From assembly GCA_029309925.1 (NCBI GenBank), contig JARKND010000005.1, forward strand, positions 1,488,001-1,552,000: DNA of 64,000 nt. Reading direction: 5' to 3'. Origin of the DNA: Fulvivirgaceae bacterium JP3-4 (GTDB taxonomy: Bacteria > Bacteroidota > Bacteroidia > Cytophagales > Cyclobacteriaceae). The translations under genes were made by a program, and so were the position numbers. The notes under the pieces were generated by a model. That model saw only the letters and a list, made by a program, of their open reading frames with translations. It did not search any database and was not told the origin of the DNA. Positions 8,391-17,558 of the stretch are shown here, one piece after another (positions within the stretch are counted from its first letter, which is position 1; every line of letters starts with the position of its first letter).

Positions 8391-9053
8391 ATGAAAATAA
8401 GGGCAATCATTACAGGTGTAACAGGCATGGTGGGGGAGGGCGTACTTCATGAAGCGTTGAATGACACAAACGTTGAATCCGTGCTCGTCATCAATCGCAG
8501 ACCTTGCGGAATTTCACATCCAAAGTTGACGGAGATCATTCATTCCGATTTCCATAATTTTGGTTCAATCGAGTCGAATCTCAGAAACTACAACGCCTGT
8601 TTCTTCTGCCTTGGGGTGTCGTCAGTTGGAATGAAGGAGCCGGAATACACAAAGAAAACATACGACCTGACCATGCATGTTGCAACAACACTGGTAAGGT
8701 TGAATCCGGACATGACATTTTGCTATGTATCCGGAGCTGGTACTGACAGCTCCGAAAAAGGCTCTTCCATGTGGGCACGCGTTAAAGGCAAAACTGAAAA
8801 CGCTCTGATGAAGCTGCCGTTTAAAAAAGTCTACATGTTCCGGCCGGGATTTATAGAGCCAACGAAAGGATTGAAGAATACGCTGAAGCTTTACAACTAT
8901 GTTGGGTGGCTGATTCCTGTGATGCGTCTCATTGCGCCCAATTACATTTCAACCCTGCGGGACATTGGCGTGGCTATGATAAAAGCCGTAACAATCGGGT
9001 ACGCTAAAACAATTCTTGAAGTCCGGGATATCAAGGCACTCGCGAAAGCATAA
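8391..9053 (+). CDS. NAD(P)-binding atypical SDR (TIP30/HTATIP2-like)
   Basis: 220 residues with a Rossmann nucleotide-binding motif at the N-terminus (GVTGMVGEG, residues 9-17), an NRR turn typical of NADP preference, and the FFCLGVSS and CYVSGAGTDSSEKG strands of the extended SDR fold. FRPGFIEP near residue 155 is characteristic of the NmrA/HTATIP2 branch. The substrate is unknown; these proteins act as redox sensors or small reductases. The stop codon directly abuts the stop codon of the convergent antiporter gene with no base between. Confidence 0.8.
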   Translation: MKIRAIITGVTGMVGEGVLHEALNDTNVESVLVINRRPCGISHPKLTEIIHSDFHNFGSIESNLRNYNACFFCLGVSSVGMKEPEYTKKTYDLTMHVATTLVRLNPDMTFCYVSGAGTDSSEKGSSMWARVKGKTENALMKLPFKKVYMFRPGFIEPTKGLKNTLKLYNYVGWLIPVMRLIAPNYISTLRDIGVAMIKAVTIGYAKTILEVRDIKALAKA

Positions 9054-11165
9054 TTATTTTTTTGAAAACATACCTTTCAGGGTGCTGATGCTTTTTTCGA
9101 GCAAGCCACCGGTAACTTCCTGCTCATAGTTTTCAATCGCGTTTGATGTGATTGTTGCAGGGTAAACAAAGACAAAGCTCCGGCTTTTAAAAGTTTTGCT
9201 CATCTTTTTAGGGAGTACATTCAGCACAGGCGAGTATGAGATGCCGCCTTCCCTTGACGAAAGAATCATCAAGAGATCAAATTCTGTGAATTGTGATGCA
9301 AGGGATGTTATGCTGGCAAGATCAATTTCGCCTTTATACTCGATAGAAAGTGTTGCATTCACTACCCGGCTGATTTGCCGGACTTTTTCGAAAACAGCAG
9401 GCGAAGAATACAGTTTTAAGTCCATGCGAAGGGACGTTGCAGCACGGAAGGCATTTTCCACAGACGAAAAAAATCCTTTTTCCTTTTCTGCGAATCGCGG
9501 GCATACCAATACGAGATTTTTGTGAACATTGAGCGGGCCTGTAAGGTGGGTGATAAAAATATTCTGGGAAGTCTGTTTGACGAGGCTGTCAAAGGTTTTT
9601 CCGAAGATGATGTCGGCAATTGTCTTCTCTGGCGACCATCCCAATACAATTTCCGTAATGGATTTTTCCTTGACGACCCGCTGAATGCCGCTCGTAACAT
9701 TCCTGTCGATGGTGCAGGTGATTTCAATTATCTGATCGGCAGCAGCCGCATGAACAATGGCCTTGTCGAGCAGTTTTCTCGCGCTGATCAGCCTGGACTC
9801 AGCCTGCTCATCATCCTTTACAACACTGACAGCAACCACCGGTGAAGGATCATTGTGATTTTTGATCATCATCGCAAAGTCGATGAGTTTGCCCATTGTT
9901 TCCGGGTTCGAGATCGGGACAAGGATACGTTGTGCGTAAAGCGTTGCTTCCGGCTGGGTGTCCATTTCAAGCACAACTTTTTTACCAGCTCTTTCCGTGA
10001 TGAAAGAGGCGAATACACAAGTGATGAGGATCAGTACAACGGTGCCGTTAAGCGTATTGTTGTCGATGATTTTAAGATTATAACCAACGAGGATCACGGC
10101 AAGCGTTGCTGCAGCATGCGCACTACTTAAACCGAAAATCAGTTGTGATTGCGCTTTGCTAAACTGGAAAACTTTTCCGGTGGCAAAAGCAGCCGCCCAT
10201 TTGCCCAATATCGCAACGATGGTGAGTGTAATCGCGATGATCAGCGCCTGCGGTCCTTGCAGAATCACTTTTACATCAATGATCATTCCCACACTGATCA
10301 GAAAGAACGGGATGAACAATGAATTTCCAACAAACTCAATCCTATTCATCAGGGAAGAATGGTGAGGGATCAGCCGGTTCAGGGTGAGCCCCGCTGCAAA
10401 TGCACCGATGATCGGTTCGAGGCCAGCGATTTCGGCCAGAAACGCACAGAAGAAAACGACTGACAGCACAAAAATGAAATGTGCTGATTTTTCATCTTCC
10501 AGTCTTGTGAAGAACCATGCGGCAACTTTTGGGATAATAAAGATTACAATCGCGACAAAAACAGAAATTGAAATTGCCAGTCTTGTCCAGAGCAGATACG
10601 TCAATCCTCCCTGTGCAGCGCCTGACACGACTGCCAGTACGATCAGCACAGCGGTGTCTGTTAAGATTGTTCCGCCAACGGCAACAGCCACTGCCTGGTT
10701 GCGTGCAATGCCAAGCCGGGTAACGATCGGATAGGCGATCAGCGTGTGCGTGGCAAACATACTCGAAATCAGCAGGCTTGTCATGAAACTGAAATCAAGC
10801 ACATAAAGGCACACGGGCAGGCCTATGGCAATTGGAATGATGAAGGTGAAGATACCGAAGACGATACTTTTATTTTTGTTTTTCTGAAAATCAGCCAGGT
10901 CGAGCTCAAGGCCCGCGATGAACATGATGTACAGTAGGCCTATCGTTGAAAAAAGGTCAACGGCTGAATTTTTCTGGATCAGGAAAAATCCATTAGGCCC
11001 GATAAGGATTCCGGAAAGAATCAGTCCGATGATTCCAGGCACTTTAAAGCGGTTAAAGACAAGCGGGACCAGAAGGATTATAAAGAGGATGACCGAGAAA
11101 ATCAGCACTGAGTTTGTGAATGGCGTATGAAACTCGTGGCTGATATTGTCCCAAAATTGCTGCAT
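9054..11165 (-). CDS. CPA2 cation:proton antiporter with C-terminal universal-stress-like domain
   Basis: About 703 residues. Residues 20-415 contain about 12 hydrophobic segments typical of Kef/NapA-type Na+(K+)/H+ exchangers, including GIIGLILSGILIGPNGF and the GAFAAGLTLNRL segment. The remaining 280 residues are soluble and start with ILVPISNP, with an alpha/beta pattern resembling universal stress (USP) domains, probably two in tandem, rather than a TrkA-N domain. It would exchange protons for sodium or potassium in the inner membrane. The ATG at 11165 was chosen; in-frame ATG at 11210 and TTG at 11225 are also possible. It is divergent from nhaA across about 150 bp. Confidence 0.85.
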   Translation of the reverse strand: MQQFWDNISHEFHTPFTNSVLIFSVILFIILLVPLVFNRFKVPGIIGLILSGILIGPNGFFLIQKNSAVDLFSTIGLLYIMFIAGLELDLADFQKNKNKSIVFGIFTFIIPIAIGLPVCLYVLDFSFMTSLLISSMFATHTLIAYPIVTRLGIARNQAVAVAVGGTILTDTAVLIVLAVVSGAAQGGLTYLLWTRLAISISVFVAIVIFIIPKVAAWFFTRLEDEKSAHFIFVLSVVFFCAFLAEIAGLEPIIGAFAAGLTLNRLIPHHSSLMNRIEFVGNSLFIPFFLISVGMIIDVKVILQGPQALIIAITLTIVAILGKWAAAFATGKVFQFSKAQSQLIFGLSSAHAAATLAVILVGYNLKIIDNNTLNGTVVLILITCVFASFITERAGKKVVLEMDTQPEATLYAQRILVPISNPETMGKLIDFAMMIKNHNDPSPVVAVSVVKDDEQAESRLISARKLLDKAIVHAAAADQIIEITCTIDRNVTSGIQRVVKEKSITEIVLGWSPEKTIADIIFGKTFDSLVKQTSQNIFITHLTGPLNVHKNLVLVCPRFAEKEKGFFSSVENAFRAATSLRMDLKLYSSPAVFEKVRQISRVVNATLSIEYKGEIDLASITSLASQFTEFDLLMILSSREGGISYSPVLNVLPKKMSKTFKSRSFVFVYPATITSNAIENYEQEVTGGLLEKSISTLKGMFSKK

Positions 11166-11314
11166 TAAGTCATCATTATTGATTGCAGGCCTCAATGCCC
11201 ACGTACGCATCTTATCTCGTCTCAATATAGCAATACTATGCCAGCAGTCGGCATAATCGTGTGTTATTGTGCCAGCGGGCTTTCTGTACTATTTTGCACA
11301 CGCTTCTGAACATT

Positions 11315-12457
11315 GTGGTACTGACAAAATTATTTTCGGATTTTTTCAAAAGTGAGCGCGCAGGTGGCTTCGTGCTGATCGCGTGCACTGTGGTGTCACT
11401 CGTGGCAACAAATCTGTATCCACCCTATCATGACGTGTGGAACGCTGACGTTGCGGGTCACTCACTCACGCACTGGATCAACGATGGCTTGATGGCGATC
11501 TTCTTCCTACTCATTGGACTGGAACTGGAGCGAGAAGTCTATATCGGTGAACTTTCAAATGTGAGGAACGCTTTGCTTCCGGTCATTGCAGCGCTCGGAG
11601 GCATGATTGCACCGGCACTCTTGTACATTTGGTTTAACGATGAAACGAATGCGCGTGGCTTCGGTATTCCAATGGCAACGGATATTGCTTTCGCGATTGG
11701 CATCCTTTCCCTGCTCGGCAGCCGTGTACCCGCATCACTGAAAGTCTTCCTGACAGCGTTGGCAGTGATCGATGACCTCGGGGCAATTCTTGTGATCGCA
11801 ATATTTTACACATCAACGCTCAATGCTGTAAACCTTGCCATCGCATTGGGTATTCTGGGACTGCTGTTCGTGCTAAACCGCCTCCGTGTTTACATATTGT
11901 GGATCTACCTCGTAGCAGGCGCAGTAAGTTGGTATTTTATGCTTTCATCGGGAGTGCACGCAACGCTCACAGGCGTGTTGTTGGCATTTGTTATTCCATT
12001 TGGCAAAGGTGATGAAAAATCGATCTCATACCGCCTTCAGCATTTCCTTCACCGGCCAGTTGCATTTATCATTCTGCCGCTGTTCGCGCTTGCGAATACC
12101 AGCGTTTTCCTGCCAGGCAATATAATGGAGGCATTGATGAGTCCTGTAAGCATTGGTGTCATTGCCGGGCTGGTGATTGGAAAGCCACTTGGAATTTTCT
12201 CATTCAGTTACCTTGCGGTAAAGTCCAAAATTTGCGCGCTGCCTGCAGGGACACCGTGGACTTCAATTTTTGGGGCAGGGCTGTTGGGTGGGATCGGATT
12301 TACGATGTCGATCTTCATCACGCTTCTCGCTTTCAGCGATGCGATCCGTATTGATCAGGCAAAGATCGCTATTGTGTTTGCCTCATTGATTGCAGGTGTT
12401 GCGGGCCTGGCTTTTTTGCGTCTGACGCTCTCAAACAAAATCAGGGATTCACATTAA
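11315..12457 (+). CDS. nhaA: Na+/H+ antiporter NhaA
   Basis: About 380 residues. The N-terminal KLFSDFFKSERAGG, the periplasmic HSLTHWINDGLMAIFFLLIGLE, the discontinuous-helix block PMATDIAFAIGIL (essential aspartate pair of the family), ALAVIDDLGAILVIA and the C-terminal LLGGIGFTMSIFI are all classic NhaA signatures. It expels sodium in exchange for protons across the inner membrane. The GTG at 11315 gives the family's usual N-terminus; a GTG at 11261 would add 18 residues of poor quality. The last 17 bp overlap the convergent cheB-like gene. Confidence 0.93.
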   Translation: MVLTKLFSDFFKSERAGGFVLIACTVVSLVATNLYPPYHDVWNADVAGHSLTHWINDGLMAIFFLLIGLELEREVYIGELSNVRNALLPVIAALGGMIAPALLYIWFNDETNARGFGIPMATDIAFAIGILSLLGSRVPASLKVFLTALAVIDDLGAILVIAIFYTSTLNAVNLAIALGILGLLFVLNRLRVYILWIYLVAGAVSWYFMLSSGVHATLTGVLLAFVIPFGKGDEKSISYRLQHFLHRPVAFIILPLFALANTSVFLPGNIMEALMSPVSIGVIAGLVIGKPLGIFSFSYLAVKSKICALPAGTPWTSIFGAGLLGGIGFTMSIFITLLAFSDAIRIDQAKIAIVFASLIAGVAGLAFLRLTLSNKIRDSH

Positions 12458-13079
12458 AGCGATTTTCCGGATGAACGTTGGAAGACTGCCGTTGACGGTC
12501 TCCGGTTTTTGAAGAGATCATTAGCGTTAGCTTGATACCCAGTTGTTTCGGAGGCAAAATGAAATCGGGATGATCTTTGAAAATTGTTGCCATTGGCATT
12601 GAGCTGAATTTCGTGGACTCCGGATCCTGCACAAGCACATCACCGCCCTCCTGGAAAATCTTCAATGCACCATCTGCGCCATCACTTCCCATTCCCGAAA
12701 GGATTACTCCTATTGCTTTCTTGCCCTGGTCAATCGCGAGAGATTCGAAGAAAATGTCGATACTGTTGTTGACACGGTTGTCGCTGAGGCGGGGCGTAAG
12801 CATCAGTCGGCTATTTTTAATTGTGACAGTCACATCCTCAGGCATCACATAGACGTGCCCGGGCTGAGGCTTTACTGCATTGGCAATGCGCGATACCTTC
12901 AACTTCGTGAAACGGGAGATGATGTCTGACAATGCACTGCGGTGATCGCGGAAAAGATGCGTAACCACGACAAAAGCCGCTTGAATATCCGATGGAATAG
13001 CACTGAAAAATTCTTTCAATGCGTCATGGCCACCGGCTGATGCACCGACACCGACAATATGGAGGTTTTGCTGACTCAT
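12441..13079 (-). CDS. CheB-type methylesterase domain protein without receiver
   Basis: 212 residues that make up only the CheB catalytic domain. The catalytic triad is visible: S14 in GASAGG, H41 in VVTHLFRDH, and D133 in GMGSDGADG. The usual N-terminal receiver domain is absent. It lies 36 bp behind the single-domain receiver gene in the same orientation, so the two may act as a split CheB, though this is inference. No cheR, cheA or chemoreceptor gene is in the window. The demethylated substrate could be a chemoreceptor elsewhere or a non-chemotaxis target, as in Bacteroidota CheB-CheR-PAS systems. Confidence 0.85.
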   Translation of the reverse strand: MSQQNLHIVGVGASAGGHDALKEFFSAIPSDIQAAFVVVTHLFRDHRSALSDIISRFTKLKVSRIANAVKPQPGHVYVMPEDVTVTIKNSRLMLTPRLSDNRVNNSIDIFFESLAIDQGKKAIGVILSGMGSDGADGALKIFQEGGDVLVQDPESTKFSSMPMATIFKDHPDFILPPKQLGIKLTLMISSKTGDRQRQSSNVHPENRFNVNP

Positions 13080-13115
13080 GGAGAAGTCTACAAAAAAATT
13101 GAGCCAGCGAGTGTA

Positions 13116-13496
13116 TTAGAAAGTAAAAGAAGTCTTCAATGTTTCGATCAGGCCGGAATAGGTCGATGGCTTGGTGATGAATTTCTTTGCGCCAAGACTT
13201 TTAGCCTTTTCCATGTCGCGTGGATTGGTGGACGTTGACAGGATCATTACAGGGATTTCCTTTAGTTCGCTGTCACTTTTGATCTTGTCAAGGCAGGTAA
13301 AGCCATCCATCTTCGGCATGTTCAGATCCATGAAGATAAGATCCGGGAGGATAACTAGGTCGCTTTGAAGGATTTTCAGTGCCTCCTGACCATCAGAAGC
13401 CGTTAGATACAAAATGTTTTTGTCGATGGCGCTGAGCGCATGGCCGAAGACCAGTTTATCATCCTCATCGTCATCAATAAACAATACAGATTTCAT
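13116..13496 (-). CDS. Single-domain response regulator (Rcp1/CheY-like)
   Basis: 126 residues forming one receiver domain: acidic cluster FIDDDEDD, phospho-accepting D57 in FMDLNMP, the switch serine/threonine in MILSTSTN, and lysine in FITKPSTY. No output domain. It resembles the Rcp1 group that partners with PAS or phytochrome-like kinases. It is first in a two-gene unit with the CheB-type protein and is preceded by a TAACTTTG promoter box. Confidence 0.9.
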   Translation of the reverse strand: MKSVLFIDDDEDDKLVFGHALSAIDKNILYLTASDGQEALKILQSDLVILPDLIFMDLNMPKMDGFTCLDKIKSDSELKEIPVMILSTSTNPRDMEKAKSLGAKKFITKPSTYSGLIETLKTSFTF

Positions 13497-13527
13497 TCTT
13501 GGGCTCGCTGGTTGGGAAGTTCGACCA

Positions 13528-13535
13528 CAAAGTTA
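13528..13535 (-). promoter_or_regulatory. TAnnTTTG -7 promoter element of the receiver-cheB unit
   Basis: TAACTTTG on the minus strand, 31 bases before the receiver ATG, matches the Bacteroidota -7 consensus. No clear -33 element was seen. Confidence 0.45.
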
Positions 13536-13660
13536 CCTTTTCCCTTCCGGTTTTTTGACGGTCGCGCTGCATTTATTTCCGAAATCAATTTCAATTAACA
13601 CCAGACAGGGGAGTGCAAAAATGAGGATGAAATTGCAATTTTAAATGAAAATGTTAGGGT

Positions 13661-14488
13661 ATGAAGTCTCTGATTGCAAGTCTCTTTGTGGTCGCGGCAT
13701 TTACTTACACCGATTCCAGGCGTGCAGCCCGCGAGGTAGCCGATGCCGAACTCGCTTTCGCCAAAACATCAAGGGAGTCGAATACCGTGAATGCATTTCT
13801 CCGCTACCTCGCAGACGATGCAATCATGTTCCGGCAGGGTGAGCCAGTTGATGGTTTGACACTCTGGCGCGGGAGAACTGCAGACAGTACGTTGCTGAAC
13901 TGGTGGCCTGTTGTAGCCGATGCGTCCGAAAGTGGTGACCTTGGATACACGACCGGTCCTTACCAGTTTTTCAACAAGCGTACTGATAGGGTGCCCGTTG
14001 CAAATGGCTACTACTCCACCATCTGGCAAAGACAGACTGATGGAACCTGGAGGATCAAAATTGATTTAGGCGTTCGCCTTGACACAATACGCAATCTTCC
14101 GCGAGAGTTGGTTCTTGCCTCTACCGGCAAAGTGAAATCTCATTCAGCTCCTGACATCAAAACTGTTGAACGGGATCACAATGCGAATCTCAATCGCAAA
14201 TTTGTTTCATTCGATCAGTCAGCGCTAGCGAAAAATTTCAGAATTCATCGTGCGTTTATCGGGCCGGTTGTAAACAATGTTACGGCAGTGGCAACGGCAG
14301 AGAAGGGAATGAGTTTCAGATTTGAGTTTGTCAATGGTGCAGAATCTGCCGCGCGTGATTTTTCCTACACTTATGGCAAAGTGGTCAGGAAGGACTTAAC
14401 CGGGGAACGGAAATCAAACTATTTGCGGGTCTGGCGAATCGAGAATGGCAAATGGAAGCTCGTGCTTGACGTGATCACCGAGGGCTGA
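13661..14488 (+). CDS. Secreted NTF2-like (DUF4440-type) protein
   Basis: 275 residues with a short signal-like N-terminus (MKSLIASLFVVAAFTYT). The mature protein looks like two NTF2-like folds. The first, about residues 25-130, has the ADDAIMFRQGEPVDGLTLWRG pattern of DUF4440 nuclear-transport-factor-2-like proteins and ends in TIWQRQTDGTWRIKIDLG. The second ends in a parallel motif, LRVWRIENGKWKLVLDVI. Function unknown; such domains bind small ligands or act as ketosteroid-isomerase-like enzymes. The start ATG was chosen because it gives the hydrophobic leader. Convergent with egtD with one base between stop codons. Confidence 0.7.
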   Translation: MKSLIASLFVVAAFTYTDSRRAAREVADAELAFAKTSRESNTVNAFLRYLADDAIMFRQGEPVDGLTLWRGRTADSTLLNWWPVVADASESGDLGYTTGPYQFFNKRTDRVPVANGYYSTIWQRQTDGTWRIKIDLGVRLDTIRNLPRELVLASTGKVKSHSAPDIKTVERDHNANLNRKFVSFDQSALAKNFRIHRAFIGPVVNNVTAVATAEKGMSFRFEFVNGAESAARDFSYTYGKVVRKDLTGERKSNYLRVWRIENGKWKLVLDVITEG

Positions 14489-14489
14489 G

Positions 14490-15452
14490 CTATTGCTTCA
14501 TTGCAACCACATCGCAGAAGTAATGGTTGGTATCGAAAAAGAGGTCGCTGATCTCGAAGCCTGCACTGGTCAGCATCCGCTCAATCATCAACAGGTCGTA
14601 CTTTTGGGAAATTTCCGTGTGAATTGTTTCCCACTGACTGAAGTGAAAAGTTTTTCCCAGCCCGCGAATCAGCACATCCTGATCCTTCAAACTTACGAGG
14701 TAGCTTGCTGCAGTCCCCGACTCGGGATTGTAATCGGGACAGTGATCGAACAGTGCAATGTCGAATTCGGCTCCCAGCTCAGCGTTCAGTCGCGTCAGTA
14801 AGTTGAGGTTGAATGCCCGCGTTACACCACTCGCATCATCGTAAGCACGCTGGACAATCCGTGGGTCTTTTTTCAGATCAAAGCCAATGAGCATGACGTC
14901 ACGCCTTTTCATTTGCCTCGCGATGTCATGCACAAACTGCCCCGCTTCAGGGACAGGCATGTTTCCGATATTTGCTCCCAGAAACAAAAGCACTTTTTTT
15001 CTGTTATCCGGAAGCATGCGAACCGCTTCGTGATAGGTAGTATTCAGCGCGTCAACATTGAGGTCAGGATATTTTTTTCGAAGCCTCGTCCCGAGCGCTT
15101 CGAGAACATTTCTTGAAACATCAACCGGGGTGTAAGTAAAGTTACTTCTCGACTTCAACAACGGATCGATCAGTAGTTCGGTCTTTGTGCCATCTCCGGC
15201 CCCGAGTTCTATGAGGGTGAAGGGGGTTCGGCCTTCATTAAAATAGCGGGCAAGATCGCGACTATGCGTTTTCAGGATTTCGAATTCGCATCTCGTAGGG
15301 TAATACTCAGGGAGCTTCATGATTTCCTGGAAAAGCCTGTCGCCATTTTCATCATATAGCATCCAGCTTGGCAACCGCTTTGGATCATTGGCCAACCCCT
15401 GTGCTACTGCGTGGGTCAGATCTGCCTGGGGTATGGAATGTGCATGTACCAC
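14490..15452 (-). CDS. egtD: L-histidine N-alpha-methyltransferase EgtD
   Basis: 320 residues matching the EgtD (DUF2260) SAM methyltransferase family at the usual length: LPSWMLYDENGDRLFQEIMKLPEYYPTR near residue 30, the SAM-binding LIELGAGDGTKT, FLGANIGNMP, and a C-terminal SQWETIHTEISQKYD containing residues that shape the histidine pocket. It trimethylates histidine to hercynine, the first step of ergothioneine synthesis. The start is GTG; no ATG occurs before the conserved region. It starts 3 bp after the egtB stop, so the two are translationally coupled. Confidence 0.93.
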   Translation of the reverse strand: MVHAHSIPQADLTHAVAQGLANDPKRLPSWMLYDENGDRLFQEIMKLPEYYPTRCEFEILKTHSRDLARYFNEGRTPFTLIELGAGDGTKTELLIDPLLKSRSNFTYTPVDVSRNVLEALGTRLRKKYPDLNVDALNTTYHEAVRMLPDNRKKVLLFLGANIGNMPVPEAGQFVHDIARQMKRRDVMLIGFDLKKDPRIVQRAYDDASGVTRAFNLNLLTRLNAELGAEFDIALFDHCPDYNPESGTAASYLVSLKDQDVLIRGLGKTFHFSQWETIHTEISQKYDLLMIERMLTSAGFEISDLFFDTNHYFCDVVAMKQ

Positions 15453-15455
15453 AGC

Positions 15456-16667
15456 TTATGCTTTGCAGAGTCTGATTCCAGTGAACTGCCATCGCAGCGA
15501 TGGATGGAAAAAATTCCGGTACGTCTTACGCGAATGATTTTCAGGTGTCATGGACGAAGCGCCACGCAGAACCATTGTGTTGACCATGAATTTTCCGTTG
15601 TATTCGCCAACTGCTCCGTCAGGGCGAACATAGCCTGGATAGGGAAGATAGGCGCTGTTGGTATGCTCCCAACGCTGTCCCCACTGGAATTCATCGGCAG
15701 CAGCTTCCCATTCGAATTCGGTAGGCAAACGCATCTCCGCCCAGTTTGCAAAAGCTGAGGCCTCGTAAAAACTCACGTGAGTCACGGGCTCCTCGAGGTT
15801 TACTTTCTCCAATCCCGATAATGCATAACGGTACCATGCTCCATCAATGAAATGCCAGTACATGGGCGAGACGATGTGATTTTCTTTGACCCAACGCCAT
15901 CCATCGCTGAACCAATAGTCGTGACGTTGGTACCCTCCTGACTGCATGAACTGCAGGTATTCCTGGTTTGTGACAAGACTCTTTCGGATTTCAAACGGCT
16001 TCAGCAGCACGGTATGCGCTGCGCCTTCATTATCATATGCAAAACTATTTTTCTTATGACCGATGCTGTAGCGGCCTTCTGAAATTTCAGCGAAGTCGTG
16101 GTCGTGTTCACGCCTCACTGTCTCTTTAATGTCGGTTTTGTAATGGGGGAACAGCGGGTTGTGCCCGAGTATAAATTTAATATCTGTGTAGAGTAGTTCC
16201 TGGTGTTGCTGTTCGTGATTCAACCCGATCTCGAGAATCGGTTTCGCTTCTTCCGGGAAATCGTTGAGGAGCCAGGCCATGTGCTCATCAACATAACCCC
16301 TGTATTGGAAAATTTCTTCTACGGTCGGACGTGACATATTGCCGCGGTCGGGTTGCATCACACGGCTGCCAAGGCTTTCATAATAACTGTTGAACAGGAA
16401 TGAATACTGCGGGTGGAAGCGCCTGTAATTTTTATAGTAGGGCACGAGAATGAATTCCTCGAAGAACCATGTGCAGTGTGCAAGGTGCCACTTCGGTGGA
16501 CTTACATATTCAGCCGGTTGAACCACATAGTCTTCATTGGCAAGCGGTTCACAAATGTATTCTGAATATCGCCTGACTTTCGTGAAACGTTCGGCTGGCG
16601 AAATCTTTTTTGCGCCTGATGGTTGCGGCTTCCTGGTCAGCCTTATCTTCTCTAACGTGCTCCTCAT
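15456..16667 (-). CDS. egtB: Ergothioneine synthase EgtB (iron-dependent sulfoxide synthase)
   Basis: About 403 residues. The N-terminal DinB-like helical domain carries the iron ligands: H64 in WHLAHCTWFFEE and H151/H155 in HEQQHQE. The C-terminal FGE-sulfatase-like domain contains VTHVSFYEASAFANWA and LPTEFEWEAAAD and ends with RWQFTGIRLCKA. The enzyme couples hercynine with cysteine or gamma-glutamylcysteine and oxygen. No egtA or egtC is nearby, which suggests direct use of cysteine, as known for some EgtB types, but this is inference. The ATG at 16667 was chosen over an upstream TTG. A small palindrome (TCAATA-TTTC-TATTGA, 16676-16691) precedes it. An ABC exporter pair lies 63 bp upstream on the same strand. 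Confidence 0.93.
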   Translation of the reverse strand: MRSTLEKIRLTRKPQPSGAKKISPAERFTKVRRYSEYICEPLANEDYVVQPAEYVSPPKWHLAHCTWFFEEFILVPYYKNYRRFHPQYSFLFNSYYESLGSRVMQPDRGNMSRPTVEEIFQYRGYVDEHMAWLLNDFPEEAKPILEIGLNHEQQHQELLYTDIKFILGHNPLFPHYKTDIKETVRREHDHDFAEISEGRYSIGHKKNSFAYDNEGAAHTVLLKPFEIRKSLVTNQEYLQFMQSGGYQRHDYWFSDGWRWVKENHIVSPMYWHFIDGAWYRYALSGLEKVNLEEPVTHVSFYEASAFANWAEMRLPTEFEWEAAADEFQWGQRWEHTNSAYLPYPGYVRPDGAVGEYNGKFMVNTMVLRGASSMTPENHSRKTYRNFFHPSLRWQFTGIRLCKA

Positions 16668-16730
16668 ATTCCCCCTCAATATTTCTATTGAAGTGGACTG
16701 TAAAAATTGTACCGATAGCGATCCGGGTAA

Positions 16731-17534
16731 TTAGATGTCGGACTTTTTTATCTTTCGATAAGCAACAAGATTGAACACAATCGTCCAGCCCGCAACAATA
16801 GCGAAGCTCAGCGGGTCGAGGTAGTCTTTAATTTCCTGGAAAGCGTAGCGAGGATATGGGCACTCAATCAGGTTCCAGAGTGATCTCATCGGAAAATACG
16901 GAACAAGCCACGGAATGTCTTCATTGATATTGACCGTGATGATTAACTCGATCATCTGCGAAAGCAACACAACAATGATCGATAGACCGGCACGCTGTAT
17001 CAGTACGCTGATCATGAGAGTATACGACAAGAAGAAGAAAATCTCGAGGAAATACGCGAGGAAAAAGTCAACGTCAGTGAGAATGCTCTCATAGGCTTGT
17101 GTGGGACTGTAGATCAATCCCGTAACCAAACCGATAAAGAAGATCATTGCCACGCTGATGATGCTCAGCAAAACGTTGGTGAGAACCTTCGATGTCACAA
17201 ATTCCGCGCGGCTCATGCCATCAATGATGTTCTGCCGGAGGGTGCGGTAGGAGTATTCATTGGTTACAGAAATTACAACCATGATGGCAAGGACGATCTT
17301 GAACCAGCCGCTGAACCAGATTAAATTAAGCCAGACGTCAGGGAAATGATATAGCGGTATCCGATCAATATTGATCTCCTGACCAAAGTCTTCAAACATA
17401 CGAGCCAGCCATTTGAGAAATTCCATTCCACTGGCTGTCGCGACTGCGAGCGTGACGAAGTAAAGGCCGCAGATCACCCAGAATGTTCTGTAGCTTGTAA
17501 GTTTTTTTAAATCTATCTGAAGAAGGTGAAGCAT
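16731..17534 (-). CDS. ABC-2 type transporter permease
   Basis: 267 residues with about six membrane segments and no signal peptide. The first segment starts near residue 16 (FWVICGLYFVTLAVATASG) and a TNEYSYRTLRQNIIDGMSRAEFVTSK cytoplasmic coupling-helix region follows, typical of ABC-2 permeases of the NatB/YhaP kind. It starts 24 bp behind its ATP-binding partner, with which it forms an exporter of unknown substrate. It is followed on the same strand by egtB-egtD, but co-transcription is only an inference. Confidence 0.85.
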   Translation of the reverse strand: MLHLLQIDLKKLTSYRTFWVICGLYFVTLAVATASGMEFLKWLARMFEDFGQEINIDRIPLYHFPDVWLNLIWFSGWFKIVLAIMVVISVTNEYSYRTLRQNIIDGMSRAEFVTSKVLTNVLLSIISVAMIFFIGLVTGLIYSPTQAYESILTDVDFFLAYFLEIFFFLSYTLMISVLIQRAGLSIIVVLLSQMIELIITVNINEDIPWLVPYFPMRSLWNLIECPYPRYAFQEIKDYLDPLSFAIVAGWTIVFNLVAYRKIKKSDI

Positions 17535-17558
17535 GTCAAAGCAAATTTTCGGTGAGTA

